A DNA stretch of 64,000 nucleotides from Adiantum capillus-veneris. Lineage: Eukaryota; Streptophyta; Polypodiopsida; Polypodiales; Pteridaceae. Location: the NCBI GenBank assembly GCA_014529385.2, contig CM043966.1, forward strand, positions 144,510,711 through 144,574,710, given 5' to 3'. The position numbers were made by a program, and so were the translations under genes. A model generated the notes under the pieces. That model was given only the letters and a program-made list of their open reading frames with translations. It searched no databases and had not been told where the DNA came from. This document shows, one piece after another, positions 1 to 10,439 of the stretch; positions within the stretch are counted from its first letter, which is position 1; each line of letters begins with the position of its first letter.

Positions 1-280
1 CCAAGTTTAATTATACATGCCATTCTCATGTACCAACAACAAACTGCCAAATTTTGAAAGGTAGAAAAGTGTATTGACTTGATCGATTGTGAAACTTAGG
101 GTCCTTCAAACACAATTGTAGCTATAGTATCTTGTAACTTTCTCTAAAAGAATTTTGTAATTATAATTGTAGAACATTTTGTGAAATTGGTTATTTGCGT
201 TAAAGTTATGGCACCTAAAGCGAACTGCCCAGTGTGATCCAAATATTTATTTTGGCTTTTAGGTATTTATTTTACTTATT

Positions 281-459
281 TGTCAAAGTCTAGTTAGGGA
301 AAATTATTTAGATGATTATATATGTAAAAATTGCCCCCATCGTATGATCATCAATTCATTGCCAAGGTTGGTTGGTTCAACAGTCTCTCTCTCTCTCTTT
401 CTATCTCTGTGTATTCTAGCTCCCCAATGCTTCATGATTTAGCATCATTGACTTTGACA
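281..459 (+). repeat. Short copia-type 5' LTR
   Basis: A 179-bp LTR. It begins TGTCAAAGTC and ends GACTTTGACA, a perfect 10-base terminal inverted repeat with the TG...CA ends expected of an LTR, and it abuts a primer-binding site. An AT-rich TATA-like stretch (TTATATATG) lies near 315-323, and a CT-rich tract follows near 381-402. I see no second copy in the window, so the downstream end of this element was probably lost where TatM sits. The first 280 bases of the window show no recognisable feature. Confidence 0.75.
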
Positions 460-471
460 TGGTATCAGAGC
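460..471 (+). other. Primer-binding site, initiator-Met tRNA type
   Basis: TGGTATCAGAGC directly follows the LTR end. This is the usual minus-strand priming site of plant Ty1/copia elements, complementary to the 3' end of initiator methionine tRNA. It fixes the LTR boundary and the plus orientation of the element. Confidence 0.85.
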
Positions 472-2070
472 TTTGTCCTCATTGATCAAAAGGGAGAGGA
501 TCAACACATGGTGAAGAAGGAAAAGAACCACAAAGAGGAACCTTGAGTGCAATAGCGTTCAAAAATGCAAGGCACTAGAATCATCCCCTAGCAGTGTGCT
601 TGGTAGCATTTTGTAACGGTATTTTTGGCAGTCTCCCAAGCCAGTGGGCAATCCTAGGAACTTGATTTGAGATCATATTGATTTGTAGTCAATGTCAAGA
701 TGCATAGCTTGTGAAGCATAAATGCAGGCAACGATCCACACCAGCCATTCAACAATGTAGAGAGGGAAAGCTCTAGCGTTTTGAAATGCTAATCCAGTAT
801 TGCACTTGGAATTAGCTCTTAAGGCAATGTCTGATGGGCTAGATCTCAACGTTTTGAGATGCTTTTGCAGATTGGGGTGGCCCTTTTTTGCTTGGCATGA
901 ACAAGCAATTTGATATGCTGTAGGAATCAAAAACCTTTCCTAGGCACTCCCTTACAAACATTTTGAAAGAATCTAATGGGATGTCCCCTAGAGATTGGAT
1001 TTTTCTTTGAGCTTTGAATTGGCGTTTATGAGACGTGTGGCCTTGATATTAAGGCAAGTGGACCATGATGAAATCTTCCTCCTCAAATCACCAACATCAA
1101 CCATTGGGTATGCAGATCGACTGGCATCTAGTCATCAAACTATGTTCGAGAAGAGTTCCCAAGGGAGCTATTAGTTTGTTTTGGCTCCTGATTATGAATC
1201 AAAATGCAAATGCATGAGGTCACTATAGGAAAAATGCAAAGGCAAGCTTGGAACAAATAACATAACCAATACTCACTTAGCCGCTACCCATGAGGACCAA
1301 GAACCGCTGTTATAAATGTGACACAATGCTTTGTTTGACTTGGGAATTTGAAGCCAAAGACAAAAGCAAGAACTCACAAATGGAAAGAGGCAAAGTCCAT
1401 CTCAACATAGATAATGATGATAAAGATTTGACATATGAGATCAGCATGGCACATGTGATGGCAACCACAGTGGCCACCACACCAGATTTCTAGTTAAGAG
1501 GAAGTTGTCGCCACTATCTTCAGTCAGAGAGAGACTTGTGACTAGAAGTGAGAGGCAAGTAATTCTCCCTATAATTAATTTGGACCCTTGTGTTGGAGTT
1601 CAAGTTATCTTTTTTTGAACCCATTGGTCGAAGTTCAAGGAACATGCATATGACAAGTTCATTGGTATCTAGAACAGTATAGATGAGTGCACCAATTCGA
1701 TATCATGTGAATATGTTAATTGGATTTCATTTTCTATATTGGTGTTTTTAAACACCACACTCTTTTGAGGTCGCTTCAGTTCTAAAATTCATATTTGAGT
1801 ATTTTAGAGTTTTTCTAGTGTTGATATAGCCAAAGCTTTAACCTTAATGTCACAAAATTGAGATGTTAATTAGAATCCCTTCTTTCATTATGTACCTATG
1901 TCTTTAAGTACACATGCCCCAAAAGATATCTACCAAGGGATATATTTTAATGGAACATAGGGTGTGTCTGCAAATAGATGATATCTCAAACTACACAGAA
2001 ATACTAAGTTTTTTAGTAGTATTATAATAAATGGGACTTGAATAATTCCCAATATTTCTAAATAAGATTT
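472..2070 (+). pseudogene. Eroded interior of a short-LTR retroelement
   Basis: No continuous coding frame is visible between the primer site and the TatM LTR fragment. The longest candidate is a 67-codon frame at 1290-1493 containing CYKC but no complete zinc knuckle, so a gag origin is only possible. The rest is non-coding or too decayed to assign. The element could be a copia remnant or a non-autonomous (TRIM-like) copy; protease, integrase and RT motifs were not found. Confidence 0.35.
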
Positions 2071-2396
2071 TATGAGAGAAGGGAAGGGTATACTATTCTT
2101 CCTCACAATGTGGAGTTGTTCCCACACACAATGAGAGATCAATCGAGGGCGAGGAAGGAAAGAGAGAAAAACAAAGGGGGCAGGGGGGGACGGAGGTAGT
2201 GGGAGAGGGGAGAGATGGGGGGGTCGGGCTCGGCCCACTGGTGGAAGGAAAACAAGGGGGGGGGGAGTAAGAGAGAGTGTATGGATCATAATGAAAGAGA
2301 GGGGAATTTTTTGGGAAAAAAACGACGTCGCCATTCATTTCCTAGAGCATCAGTCCTTTGGCCAGGCTAGCGAGCGGTACAGATAACCCGACATCA
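2071..2396 (-). repeat. TatM 3' LTR, truncated
   Basis: About 326 bp matching 10695-11080 of the right-hand LTR. Shared landmarks include the G-rich tract, the segment CCTAGAGCATCAGTCC, and the terminal half ending GACATCA. Only the part nearest the interior of the element survives. Sequence left of about 2071 no longer matches the roughly 2.3-kb partner LTR, so nearly 2 kb was lost or replaced. The plus strand is very G-rich between about 2178 and 2266. Confidence 0.8.
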
Positions 2397-2412
2397 TTAG
2401 CCCTCCCCCTTA
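2397..2412 (-). other. TatM polypurine tract
   Basis: On the minus strand the sequence reads AAGGGGGAGGGCTAA directly before the LTR start TGATGTCG. A purine run in this position primes plus-strand synthesis in LTR elements and confirms the orientation and the 3' LTR boundary. Confidence 0.75.
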
Positions 2413-2424
2413 GGTTAGGGGCAT

Positions 2425-3670
2425 TCATGCCTCTAACTGATCTGCTTGATTATTTTCGTCGGAGGTGGCGGTTGATAGTGTATCCTCAACTTGGATGTTG
2501 ATAGGTGGAGCCTGGTCAAATTGAAGAAAATAAGGTTTGAGCTGCCAACCATTTACCCTGGTTTTATGAAGTTTCCCATCAGCTTCCATTGGCATAATTT
2601 TTCCTGATGATAAAAGGGCCTTCCCATCAAAGCAAGAATTTCTTATCTTTGAGCGTGTCAAAGCGATTGTCGTAGCGGAGCACCAACATTCCTTTCTTCA
2701 ATTCTTTTTACCATAGATGCTGGTTAAAGCTAAGCCGTCTGTGCTCTGATTGTGCCGCATAATAATTTATGGCTTCTTCTCTGTCCAGTTCTAGTCTTTC
2801 CAAGTCGATGATGTGATCTCTCAAATGCATGTTAGGTCGTTGAATTTGGGTTGCCATTACTCTGAGACTTTGTAGTTGCACTTCAATGGGCAAGATTGCT
2901 TCCTTACCAAATACCAGATGATACAGTGTGAATCCCAAGGATGTACGGAATGAGGTTCTGTAGGCCCACAAAGCTGGTAGTAGGTACTTATCACAGTCTC
3001 CAGGATGATTGTTTACCTGCTTGGTAATAATTTTAGAAACCATTCCATTCACGTTTTCTACTAGGCCATTACATTGAGGGTAATATGGTGAAGAGTGCCT
3101 CCTTGTAATGCCGAGTTTCTGCATTAATTATCCTACCAAGTCTGCTCTAAAACCTGGCCCTCTATCAGAGATGATCTCTAAAGGTGTGCCAAACCTACAG
3201 CATATGTGCTCGTAGAAAAACTTAGCTACCTCTACAGCTGTGATTCTAGTAGTGGCTGTAGCTTCCGCCCATCTAGTCATGTAGTCGACCCCCATGATGA
3301 TGTAAAATTTTCCTGATCATGAGTTGGCCCTAGGAAATGGTCCTATGGCATCGATACCCCACTTTTCAAATGGCCCATATGAAAGAATAGGTGTCTGTGG
3401 TTCAGGAATAAGTGACCTAGTGTCGGCCTTTTGACGCAGCTTACACGTCTTGCACCAGTGGTGTACATCTCGGTTGAGGCTAGGCCATATGAAGCCAGCC
3501 TACAAGATTTTCCTACTTGTTATGTCTAGGGCAAAGTGACCACCACAGACCCCGTCATGACAGCTAGCAATTACTTCCGTGATTTCATGAGAGAGAGGGA
3601 CCTTCCTAAATATTTGGTCCTTACCCTTACAATACAAACCGTCATTGATGAGCCGATACCTTGTGGGCTT
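2425..3670 (-). pseudogene. TatM integrase (broken)
   Basis: Ty3-type integrase, which inserts the cDNA into chromosomal DNA. Read on the minus strand, it shows the zinc-binding end with CKTC near 3445, then the catalytic triad context: D in WGIDAIGP (near 3345), D in ISDRGPG (near 3165) and E in GLVENVNG (near 3055). The C-terminal part follows in 3124-2708 (YRTSFRTSLGF, HLVFGKEAILP) and then RYDNRFD near 2660. No chromodomain is seen. Several stops and frameshifts, for example after 2708 and between 3124 and 3660, prevent a full-length product. The three catalytic residues are nevertheless recognisable. Confidence 0.8.
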
Positions 3671-3715
3671 CCGCGTCAGCCATTGCTTCTGTCCCTTTGT
3701 TAAATCCGATGGGCA

Positions 3716-4309
3716 TCATCCTGTTTCCAAAAAATGCATGATATCAAGTAAGGAATCACTACCTTGAAATAGAGGGAGCTTTAGCTTTATAGCCCCAACC
3801 AACACTTCCTGCAGTCTTTCACTTGCCAGGGCATCTGCTTCATGGTTTTGAGTCCTTGGGATATGGTGTATTTGAACTTCTTCAAACTTACCCAACAAGG
3901 TTTTTACACCACTTAAGTGAGTCCTCAAGCTAGGATTCTTGCATGTCCATACTCCATTTACTTGCCTTACCAGAAGTAGAGCATCCCCAAATACATTAAG
4001 GCGTTGTACCCCTTGCGAGATGCACTATTGTAAACCCTTGGTTAGTGCTGCATCCTCAGCTTCGTTGTTAGAATCTGAATCTAACAAATGGCCAAGCGAA
4101 AATACCTTTACCCCTTTGTCATCAAAGACCACTATGCCCGTAGCTGCTTTGTCGGATGCTCCTTTGTAGGCTCCATCAAAGTAGAGAGAGTGTGCTCCTT
4201 CTACCATCGGTGGTATTGGAGGTGATCGAACTTCTTCCCTTTTAAATGGCTTCTCCTTCCTCTCAAAGCCTTGGTAGGTCATGAGTCCTCCCAAGCTTGC
4301 CCTTGTCAT
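3716..4309 (-). pseudogene. TatM second (archaeal-type) RNase H
   Basis: A second RNase H domain between the gypsy RNase H and integrase. Landmarks are LYFDGAYKGASDKAATG near 4190-4140 (first catalytic Asp), SNNEAEDAAL near 4070 (Glu, where relatives have NNEAEYAAL), and the C-terminal region HIPRTQNHEADALAS near 3850. In the Tat lineage this extra domain is thought to help remove RNA from hybrids or to replace the decayed gypsy domain. A stop after 4025 and a frame change split it into two frames. Confidence 0.8.
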
Positions 4310-4319
4310 GCTTCCACTT

Positions 4320-5597
4320 GTACCGTGTAGTCAAATTCCTACATACGAACTAGCCATTTAGTGATCCTAGCAGACACATCCATGTGTTGTACAACATAGG
4401 GAAACATCTTATCCGTGGTTAGAATCACAAATTGCTTAGGCAGCAAATATGACCTAAACTTTGTAGTTGCAAATCTAAGAGCTAGGACGAAGTGTTCTGC
4501 ATGGGTGAAACCTTTCTCTGCTGCTGTCATCATTTGACTAGAGAAGTAGATTGGCCTCATGAAAGATGTCGTTGTATCCTTTTGGAGTAGCACAGTCCCC
4601 AATGATTCATCACCCACACTTGAGGTGACATAGAATTTTTCATCAAACTTAGGTGGTGAGATAGTTGGCAGGGTGGCTAAGACCTCCTTTACCTTGTTGT
4701 AGTGATGTTCGCTTTCCTCGTCCCAAGTGAAAGTTGATTTTTGAGTGAGTTGTTGTAGCGGTAGAAAAAGTTGTGATAGTAGATGTATGGATCTACTCAA
4801 GTACCTCACTTTTTGTAGAAAAGAGACCAGTTGTCGTGCGGTTGTTGGTGAAGGTAGGGCTATGAGTGCGGATAACTTACTTGGATCGGTGTTGATACCT
4901 TTTGCTGAAATTTCATGGCCTAGTAAAATGACTTTACTCTCCCCAATGTGGCATTTATCCACATTTAATTGCCCGCCTAGGCTTTGCAACTTGGCCAAAC
5001 CTTCAGTTAACTTCTCTAAATGTGACATGTGAGAGTTATATATACAAAAGTCATCAATGACACTCTTATGGATGTTCCAAAGAACGGTTGAAAAACATAT
5101 GTGACATATCTTTGGAATATGGCAGGTGCATTTGTGAAACCAAATGGCATAACTCTATATGCAAAACAACCCCATGGTGTGATAAAAGTTGTTTTTAGCT
5201 GGTCTTCCAAGGCTATGCGTATTTGAAAATATCCAGAATAACCATCACACATGGTGTAGCTTTCAAAACCCGCTACTTCATTCAAAATTTCATCCAAGAA
5301 AGGGAGAGGAAAGTGGTCTCTCTTTGTTGCTGCATTTAGTGGTTTGTAGTCAACGCAGACCCACCACTTACCATTCTTTTTAAGTGTCACTACTACGGGT
5401 GACACCCACTCTGAGTTTTCTACAGGATAGATGAATCCTGCTTCTAGCAGCTTCCTTACCTCGGCCAAGAGTGCCTTTTCTTGTATGACCCCCAGTCGTC
5501 GTAGCTTTTGCACCACTAGTTTTACCCCTTCCTTCAGCTTGATATGATGTTCCACCACTGTAATGCCTGTGATTCTTTCATAGTTGTCAATGAACAA
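4320..5597 (-). pseudogene. TatM reverse transcriptase and gypsy RNase H
   Basis: Ty3/gypsy reverse transcriptase. The fingers and palm show KNGKWWVCVDYKPLNAAT and CDGYSGYFQIRIALEDQLKT, followed by TPWGCFAYRVMPFGFTNAPA. The catalytic aspartate pair lies at about 5055, where a one-base frame shift splits the ORF (5597-5016 and 5028-4339). The second part carries the thumb and gypsy RNase H (VTSSVGDESLGTVLLQ, then HAEHFVLAL and the TTDKMFP segment). The wording CDGYSGYFQ and TPWG separates it from chromoviral RTs and resembles Tat3 closely. Confidence 0.85.
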
Positions 5598-5606
5598 GTC
5601 AAGAAA

Positions 5607-6292
5607 TCACATCAACATTTGCAAAAAAAAATCTTTCTCCTCAAGTGTTAATTCCGTGGACAACATGCCCTTCAATCTACTTTCTCCTAGGCCAGGTGAT
5701 TTACTCTCCTTTTCATTGCGTTGCCCTTTTGGTGATGGATTACCAGTTGTGCTTACCCTTTGTGGATCCTTTATGATGATGCCCATCACATCGATGGAAC
5801 TGTCACTTTCGTCAGTGGATGTGGTCTCCTCCTTAGAGGTGGAAGACTCGCTAGTGGTTTCATTTGCTGATGTTTCCAGATCCATTTGCTTCTGCTTTTG
5901 CCAGTCTTCATATCGTAGTAGATTGTCTCCCCTTTCTTACCGGTCATGCGTAGAAGTCCAGTGCCCCAGTCCTGTTTTGCCTTCATGGCCATCAACCATG
6001 GCCTTCCCAAGATTAGTGGATAGCCCTCCCTCTTAGTAGGAATTACAAAAACATCTACCTCTACCTCAGTGTTGAAAGATTTTATCTTCACAGCACTTAC
6101 CACACCTACACACTTTACCTTTGCGTTGTTTGCCATCTTTGCCTTGCATGGAGAAGGCCTGTCAACCTCAAGCCCCAATTGAAGCATCATAGCTTCGTGC
6201 ATTACACAAATTTGTGCACCTCCATCAATGTAGGTATTCCCAATCCTCTTTCCTTTTATGTTGATGTCGATATTTGGAAGGATGTTGTCCAC
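5607..6292 (-). pseudogene. TatM aspartic protease and acidic linker
   Basis: Retroviral-type aspartic protease that would process the polyprotein. The active-site loop reads YIDGGAQICVM (near 6200-6235), that is D-G-G-A where most such proteases have D-T/S-G-A. A downstream hydrophobic-hydrophobic-G block (PLILGRPWLM) matches the family. Tat3 shows the same D-G-G-A, so it looks lineage-specific rather than a lesion. After a frame change, 5885-5607 encodes an acidic Ser/Thr/Glu-rich linker with DSSIDVMGI, matched by ESSTEVMGV in Tat3. The 286-bp tandem duplication begins at its upstream edge. Confidence 0.75.
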
Positions 6293-6802
6293 ACAAAATT
6301 GCTCTGGCTACCTTTGCTTTGGAGCGTCTTGTACTCACCATTTTGGACCATTGCCGCCTTACCTTTGGTGCACGATGTAGCAGCTGGGGCCATGTAATCT
6401 TTGGTCCTTGCTCTGCCACATCCAATGTTAGATCATAGGGTTTAGAACTTTACCCTAACTGGAAGTCGGTGATGCCCAATTTCCATCATGGCCTGGATGG
6501 CCTCTTGCTAGTCTCATAGGTATTCCCAATCCTCTTTCCTTTTATGTTGATGTCGATAGTTGGAAGGATGTTGTCCACCCGAAATTTCTCTGGCTACCTT
6601 TGCTTTGGAGCGTCTTGTACTCACCATTTTGGACCATTGCCGCCTTACCTTTGGTGCAAGATGTAGCAGCTGTGGCCATGTAATCTTTGGTCCTTGCTCT
6701 ACCACATCCAATGTTAGATCATAGGGTTTAGAACTTTACCCTAACTGGAAGTCGGTGATGCCCAATTTCCATCATGGCCTGGATGGCCTCTTGCTAGTCT
6801 CT
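6231..6802 (-). repeat. 286-bp tandem duplication inside TatM
   Basis: Two adjacent copies, 6231-6516 and 6517-6802, at a constant offset of 286 bases and differing at only a few positions. Each encodes the same minus-strand segment with GPKITWPQLLH and VRRQWSKMVSTRRSKAK, the linker between the gag zinc knuckle and protease. Tat3 has the corresponding sequence once (GKGPDISWPEF region, about 38450). The duplication is therefore specific to this copy. Confidence 0.9.
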
Positions 6803-6929
6803 CCTCTCATGCTTCTCTCATCATCTGTTTCACAGTCATGGATTCAAATGGTTCTAAAAAGGTTACCTTCTCTTTACCCTTGTCCCTCTCCTTTGCTATG
6901 GGTGGATCCACTACTACGACTTTTCCTTT

Positions 6930-7920
6930 CTATAGCCTTATGATGTTTACAGGGCGATCACGTGGTGGTGCTGGTGGAAGAGGTTGAATGGATTCTTGTG
7001 ATGGTGCCTGGGGTGGATGTAGAATTTGTGTTGGTGGGGCTGGTGCTCGGGGTAGGGGTGTTCTTTCTCTAGGGGGTGACAATTGGTTCCTCCTATCTCC
7101 TCTATTATAGTTTTGTCGTGGTTTGGGATAGTAGTACATATCGTGACCATCTTTTCTGCAGTTGCAACAATGATACTCCCTGTTTTGTCGTCATGCTCTT
7201 CCTAGGTCTCGATCTATTTCTTGATTCCTTCCTTGCTATATCAAGTGGACAGACAAATTCTGCAGTTGGTCAGTAATATGGGCCAACATATCTTGTTGGT
7301 CATATCTAACCCCAAGAGTCGGTGGTGGTGGTGGTGGAATGGTGATTGTCGTGGTTGTCAGTCTGCATGATGTTTCTGCTTCTATTGACTCGGTTTCTTT
7401 GGATTTCATTCGCAGCTTCTTGTCCTTAAGGCGAGCAATCTCAACGGCTAAGTCATACGTAGCCGGGAATCTACCCTTCACCTTCTCCTTGAGAAGCGTC
7501 CATAAGCCATGTGTGAACTGGCCTTTCTTTAGGAAATCGGGTGAAATTTCCCCTCTTGCCAGTGAATCAACCCACCGTTCCCACAAATCCACAAATTTGG
7601 ACTCATAGGTGGCGTATTCTAAAAAGACCCTCATGCTTCAAGTCTCTCAACTTGTCCCACAACTTCTCTGAAGTGGTACCTCCCCCAAAGCGCCTCTTAA
7701 AAGTGGTTTTTAAGGGCTCCCAGTCATCCTTGGTTTCTTGTGGAAGTGCATTGTACCACGATCTAGCTTCTAGCTTCACGAGATGCTTAAAGATTCTAAC
7801 CCGGGATTCATCCGTATCTTTGTTTCTCACTACACATGCTACTTCAAAGTCATCTAGGAAGTCTGTTACCAAATCCTCTCCCTTATTTCCTTTAAATGTT
7901 GGAAATACTACACTTGCCAT
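6930..7920 (-). pseudogene. TatM gag (capsid and nucleocapsid)
   Basis: Gag of the Tat-like element. The likely start at 7920 gives MASVVFPTFKGNKGEDL, the usual gag opening (compare MAFSYPEFHGRSDED of Tat1), followed by ARSWYNALP and LWDKLRDLKHEG. A frame shift near 7610-7630 leads to the second part (KFVDLWERWVDSLA, then KKGQFTHGLW). After a stop near 7236, a third frame carries the zinc knuckle CCNCRKDGHDMYYY at about 7130-7170, in which the final Cys of C-x2-C-x4-H-x4-C is Tyr. A proline-rich tail follows. The leader ORF ends 93 bases upstream of the start. Confidence 0.8.
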
Positions 7921-8013
7921 GATTACTGAGAGAGAGCTAGAAAGACACATTGCTTAGCTTGCAAAAGAATGTTTTCTTTTCTTTTTTCTTTACAAGGAGG
8001 CGTGTATACCCTC

Positions 8014-8232
8014 TTATACTAGGACATATATTAAAACTTCAAACGGTACGTTGCCTTGTACCAAAGGTAAGACAAATGGCTGATCTGATGCCAGAACCTC
8101 AAAAAAGCGCTCCCCACCCAGCATGGTGTCGATGACATGCTGGTAGTGAGCCTTCAAGTCTAGTATTACCTTGATTGAGCATACTCGTGTTGGTATGTGT
8201 GATCTCTCTTGAGGTAGATTGTACTGATTCAT
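8014..8232 (-). CDS. Leader ORF, copy D, 72 aa, upstream of TatM gag
   Basis: An intact 72-codon frame on the minus strand between the primer site and gag, ending 93 bases before the gag start. It aligns without a gap over its length to the leader ORFs of Tat1 (16733-16951) and Tat3 (36983-37201). Shared residues include K27, Q31, G39, R42, E45, L47, P52, P56, F64, V66 and L71, and the conserved end runs right to the stop (FEVLIYVLV against FDVNIFILL). I know no family for it. Ogre elements of the Tat lineage carry a larger ORF1 before gag, so an accessory ORF in this position has precedent. The function is unknown; the hydrophobic end might be a membrane or protein contact. Confidence 0.7.
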   Translation of the reverse strand: MNQYNLPQERSHIPTRVCSIKVILDLKAHYQHVIDTMLGGERFFEVLASDQPFVLPLVQGNVPFEVLIYVLV

Positions 8233-8541
8233 GTGAAGCTTAGAGGTGGTTAGTCACTGTCCAATCTTGTGGGTGAGGGTGGTGCTCATTCCTGAAACAA
8301 ATTCAGTAGATCCCTAGTCTCTTTAGTGAGAGCGTGAGAAAATGCTTACGTTATCTCTGATGCAGCATCAGGTGCGACTTGGAAACTGACTGTGATAATT
8401 ACCTCGATGACTTGAGTTACCCGATTCTCGAAGTAGAATAGTGTTGATTCTCTATTGTGCAGAGCTCCCTCCATCTTGTTGTTGCGGGTTGGTTGTAGGT
8501 TGTGGACATGGTTTTGACCTTCTCCTTCTTATTCTTGGTGC

Positions 8542-8682
8542 CTAGCCTATGTATATCCACTGAGTTTGGCGTGTTGGTTGACTCTCCCACTGCAAATCGA
8601 TTACCGTTACGCCTGGCACTCGAGCTTCAATGGAGATGCGGAGTTCGTCTAATTGTGCTTGGAGCTCTTCTTCTTCTTTCAT
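8542..8682 (-). CDS. Small ORF in TatM leader, 46 aa
   Basis: A 46-codon frame on the minus strand, about 85 bases inside the primer site. It begins MKEEEELQAQLDELRISIEA, which has the heptad-like spacing of a short coiled coil. No match is seen in Tat1 or Tat3 leaders. It could be chance or the remnant of a longer leader protein. Confidence 0.25.
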   Translation of the reverse strand: MKEEEELQAQLDELRISIEARVPGVTVIDLQWESQPTRQTQWIYIG

Positions 8683-8765
8683 CTAGTTAGCAAACTCTGC
8701 TAGCCATTCATACATCCACAAAAGTTTAGGGGTTTCAGTCTTGTAAACTGGAGGGTTTCATGAAA

Positions 8766-8787
8766 GGATCCTCGGTGGGGGCACCAA
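8766..8787 (-). other. TatM primer-binding site
   Basis: On the minus strand the sequence after the 5' LTR reads TTGGTGCCCCCACCGAGG. The same site follows the LTR in Tat1 (TTGGTGCCCCCACGGAGG at 16013) and in Tat3 (TTGGTGCCCCTATGGAGG at 36683). The 5' TGG fits pairing with a tRNA CCA end; I cannot name the tRNA with certainty. Confidence 0.75.
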
Positions 8788-8792
8788 GGAAA

Positions 8793-10407
8793 TGATGGTC
8801 GAAAATGACATGCCATATGGGGTGGCCTCTACACCACACATAGCCTGAACATCCCCAAGCATCATCTCAAGGTGGAAGTGATCCTATGGGTAGGAAGGGG
8901 CACCACCTAGCATAAATGCGGCTAGGACGCAAACATACATGGCCTAGGGTAGCAAATGTGAAATTCTCTCTAGGTAGTCGACATGAAATGGTAATGTAAT
9001 AACCGTTCACATGTAGAAAAAAATGCCTAATCATTAATCATTAGTGTGTGCACAAGAGAGGTATGTGAAAATCTTGAAAATAGGGCACACTGATTGGCGG
9101 GAGGGATTCCACTTGATGGAGCACAAGTTGGGTGATATACAAGTGACGTAACATCCCTTAACCATGGAAAATCATAATAGAGGATGGACTCAAAAGATCA
9201 AGACAACATTAAACCTCTTTATTGGCAATGGAGATACTTACAAATGATGGTCTTGACGACTACAAACCTGGCTCTTGACATTAGCGATGTAATGTGGAAT
9301 ACAAGCGCCATATGGTGCATGGCGAGGTTTGGAGTTAGCGGGAGGGTTAGTTGAGGGGAAATAGCAAGACGATGTAGCCACCGACGACATCAATCACCAA
9401 TAATTTGAGTGGGCCAAGATGGCATGGCGTTGATGCCTTCAATCCAAGCGTGCTCATATTGCTTGGTGGGAGAGCAGTGACTACTTCATGTGCATAGAGT
9501 GGTCGTGATTAGTAACTCAACGTGGTGTGGTGAATCACATGGAGAATGGTGAGGTTGCCAATGATAAAGTGCCCAAAACTTGCAACCAAACATGATTCCA
9601 TTAGCTCTCAAGCATGGGTGCACTACGTGCTTAGTGGTGCTTACAATGTAGAGTGCATGGAGCTAGTATGCTCCTCCTTCAATGGAATGTTCTCTCGTGT
9701 GCTTCTATCTTCCCCCTTTGTGCTAAGCGGAGGCCTCTTTACATAGGCTTAAGAGGTGGTCCTTAACTACTGGTCATTGCAAGTATCCCTTGGTCACTAT
9801 AGAAGATCTAGATGCCTCTTTAGAGAGAGAGAAGGTAGAGATAGAGAGAGAGGAGAGAGTGGGATGGGGAGATTTTTTTACAATCCACTAGCCATGGCTA
9901 GGTTATTAGGGAAGAGTAGGGGTTTTAGGGTATTTACATGGGTTTTGTCGATGGTTCGGGCGGTCGGTGTGAGGTTTCAGTGTTGTGGTAGTCGGTTTTT
10001 GTCATGAAAAGCCGAGATGTTATGTGTTACCTTCTTTTGGTGTTGGCCGGGGCATGCCTGCGATGCCACTTCTTGTTTTGGTGTTGGCAACGCGCGAGTT
10101 GGCCTCCTTCTTTCCTTTGATGTTGGTGTCGATAGTTTCCTTTCTTCTTCTTTTTTTTGTTGTGAGTGCGTATATGCATGTGTGTATGTATGGTTTTGTG
10201 TGTATGTATGCAGGTGAGTGTGTGCGTGAATATAGTGTGTTTGTATGAGTGTGTGGGAACGGGAGTAGGAGGAGGGGGGGCTTTTTTTAAAAATTAAATG
10301 CATAATATATATATATATATAAATAAATAAATAAATATATGGTTTACTGCGCAGGGAGATTGGAGCGACGAGCGACGACAGCGCTGAGGAGGGTGTGAGG
10401 GGAGAGA

Positions 10408-10439
<32 letters not shown>

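Noticed and set aside
1930-2338. 134-codon Pro/Ser-rich frame at the TatM LTR fragment
   Set aside because: It matches LTR sequence also present at 10700-11010 and is driven by G-rich composition.
8292-8349. Possible GT-AG intron in the TatM leader (GTAAG to TTTCAG, minus strand)
   Set aside because: At 58 bases it is shorter than usual plant introns, and the flanking sequence has no frame that splicing would join.
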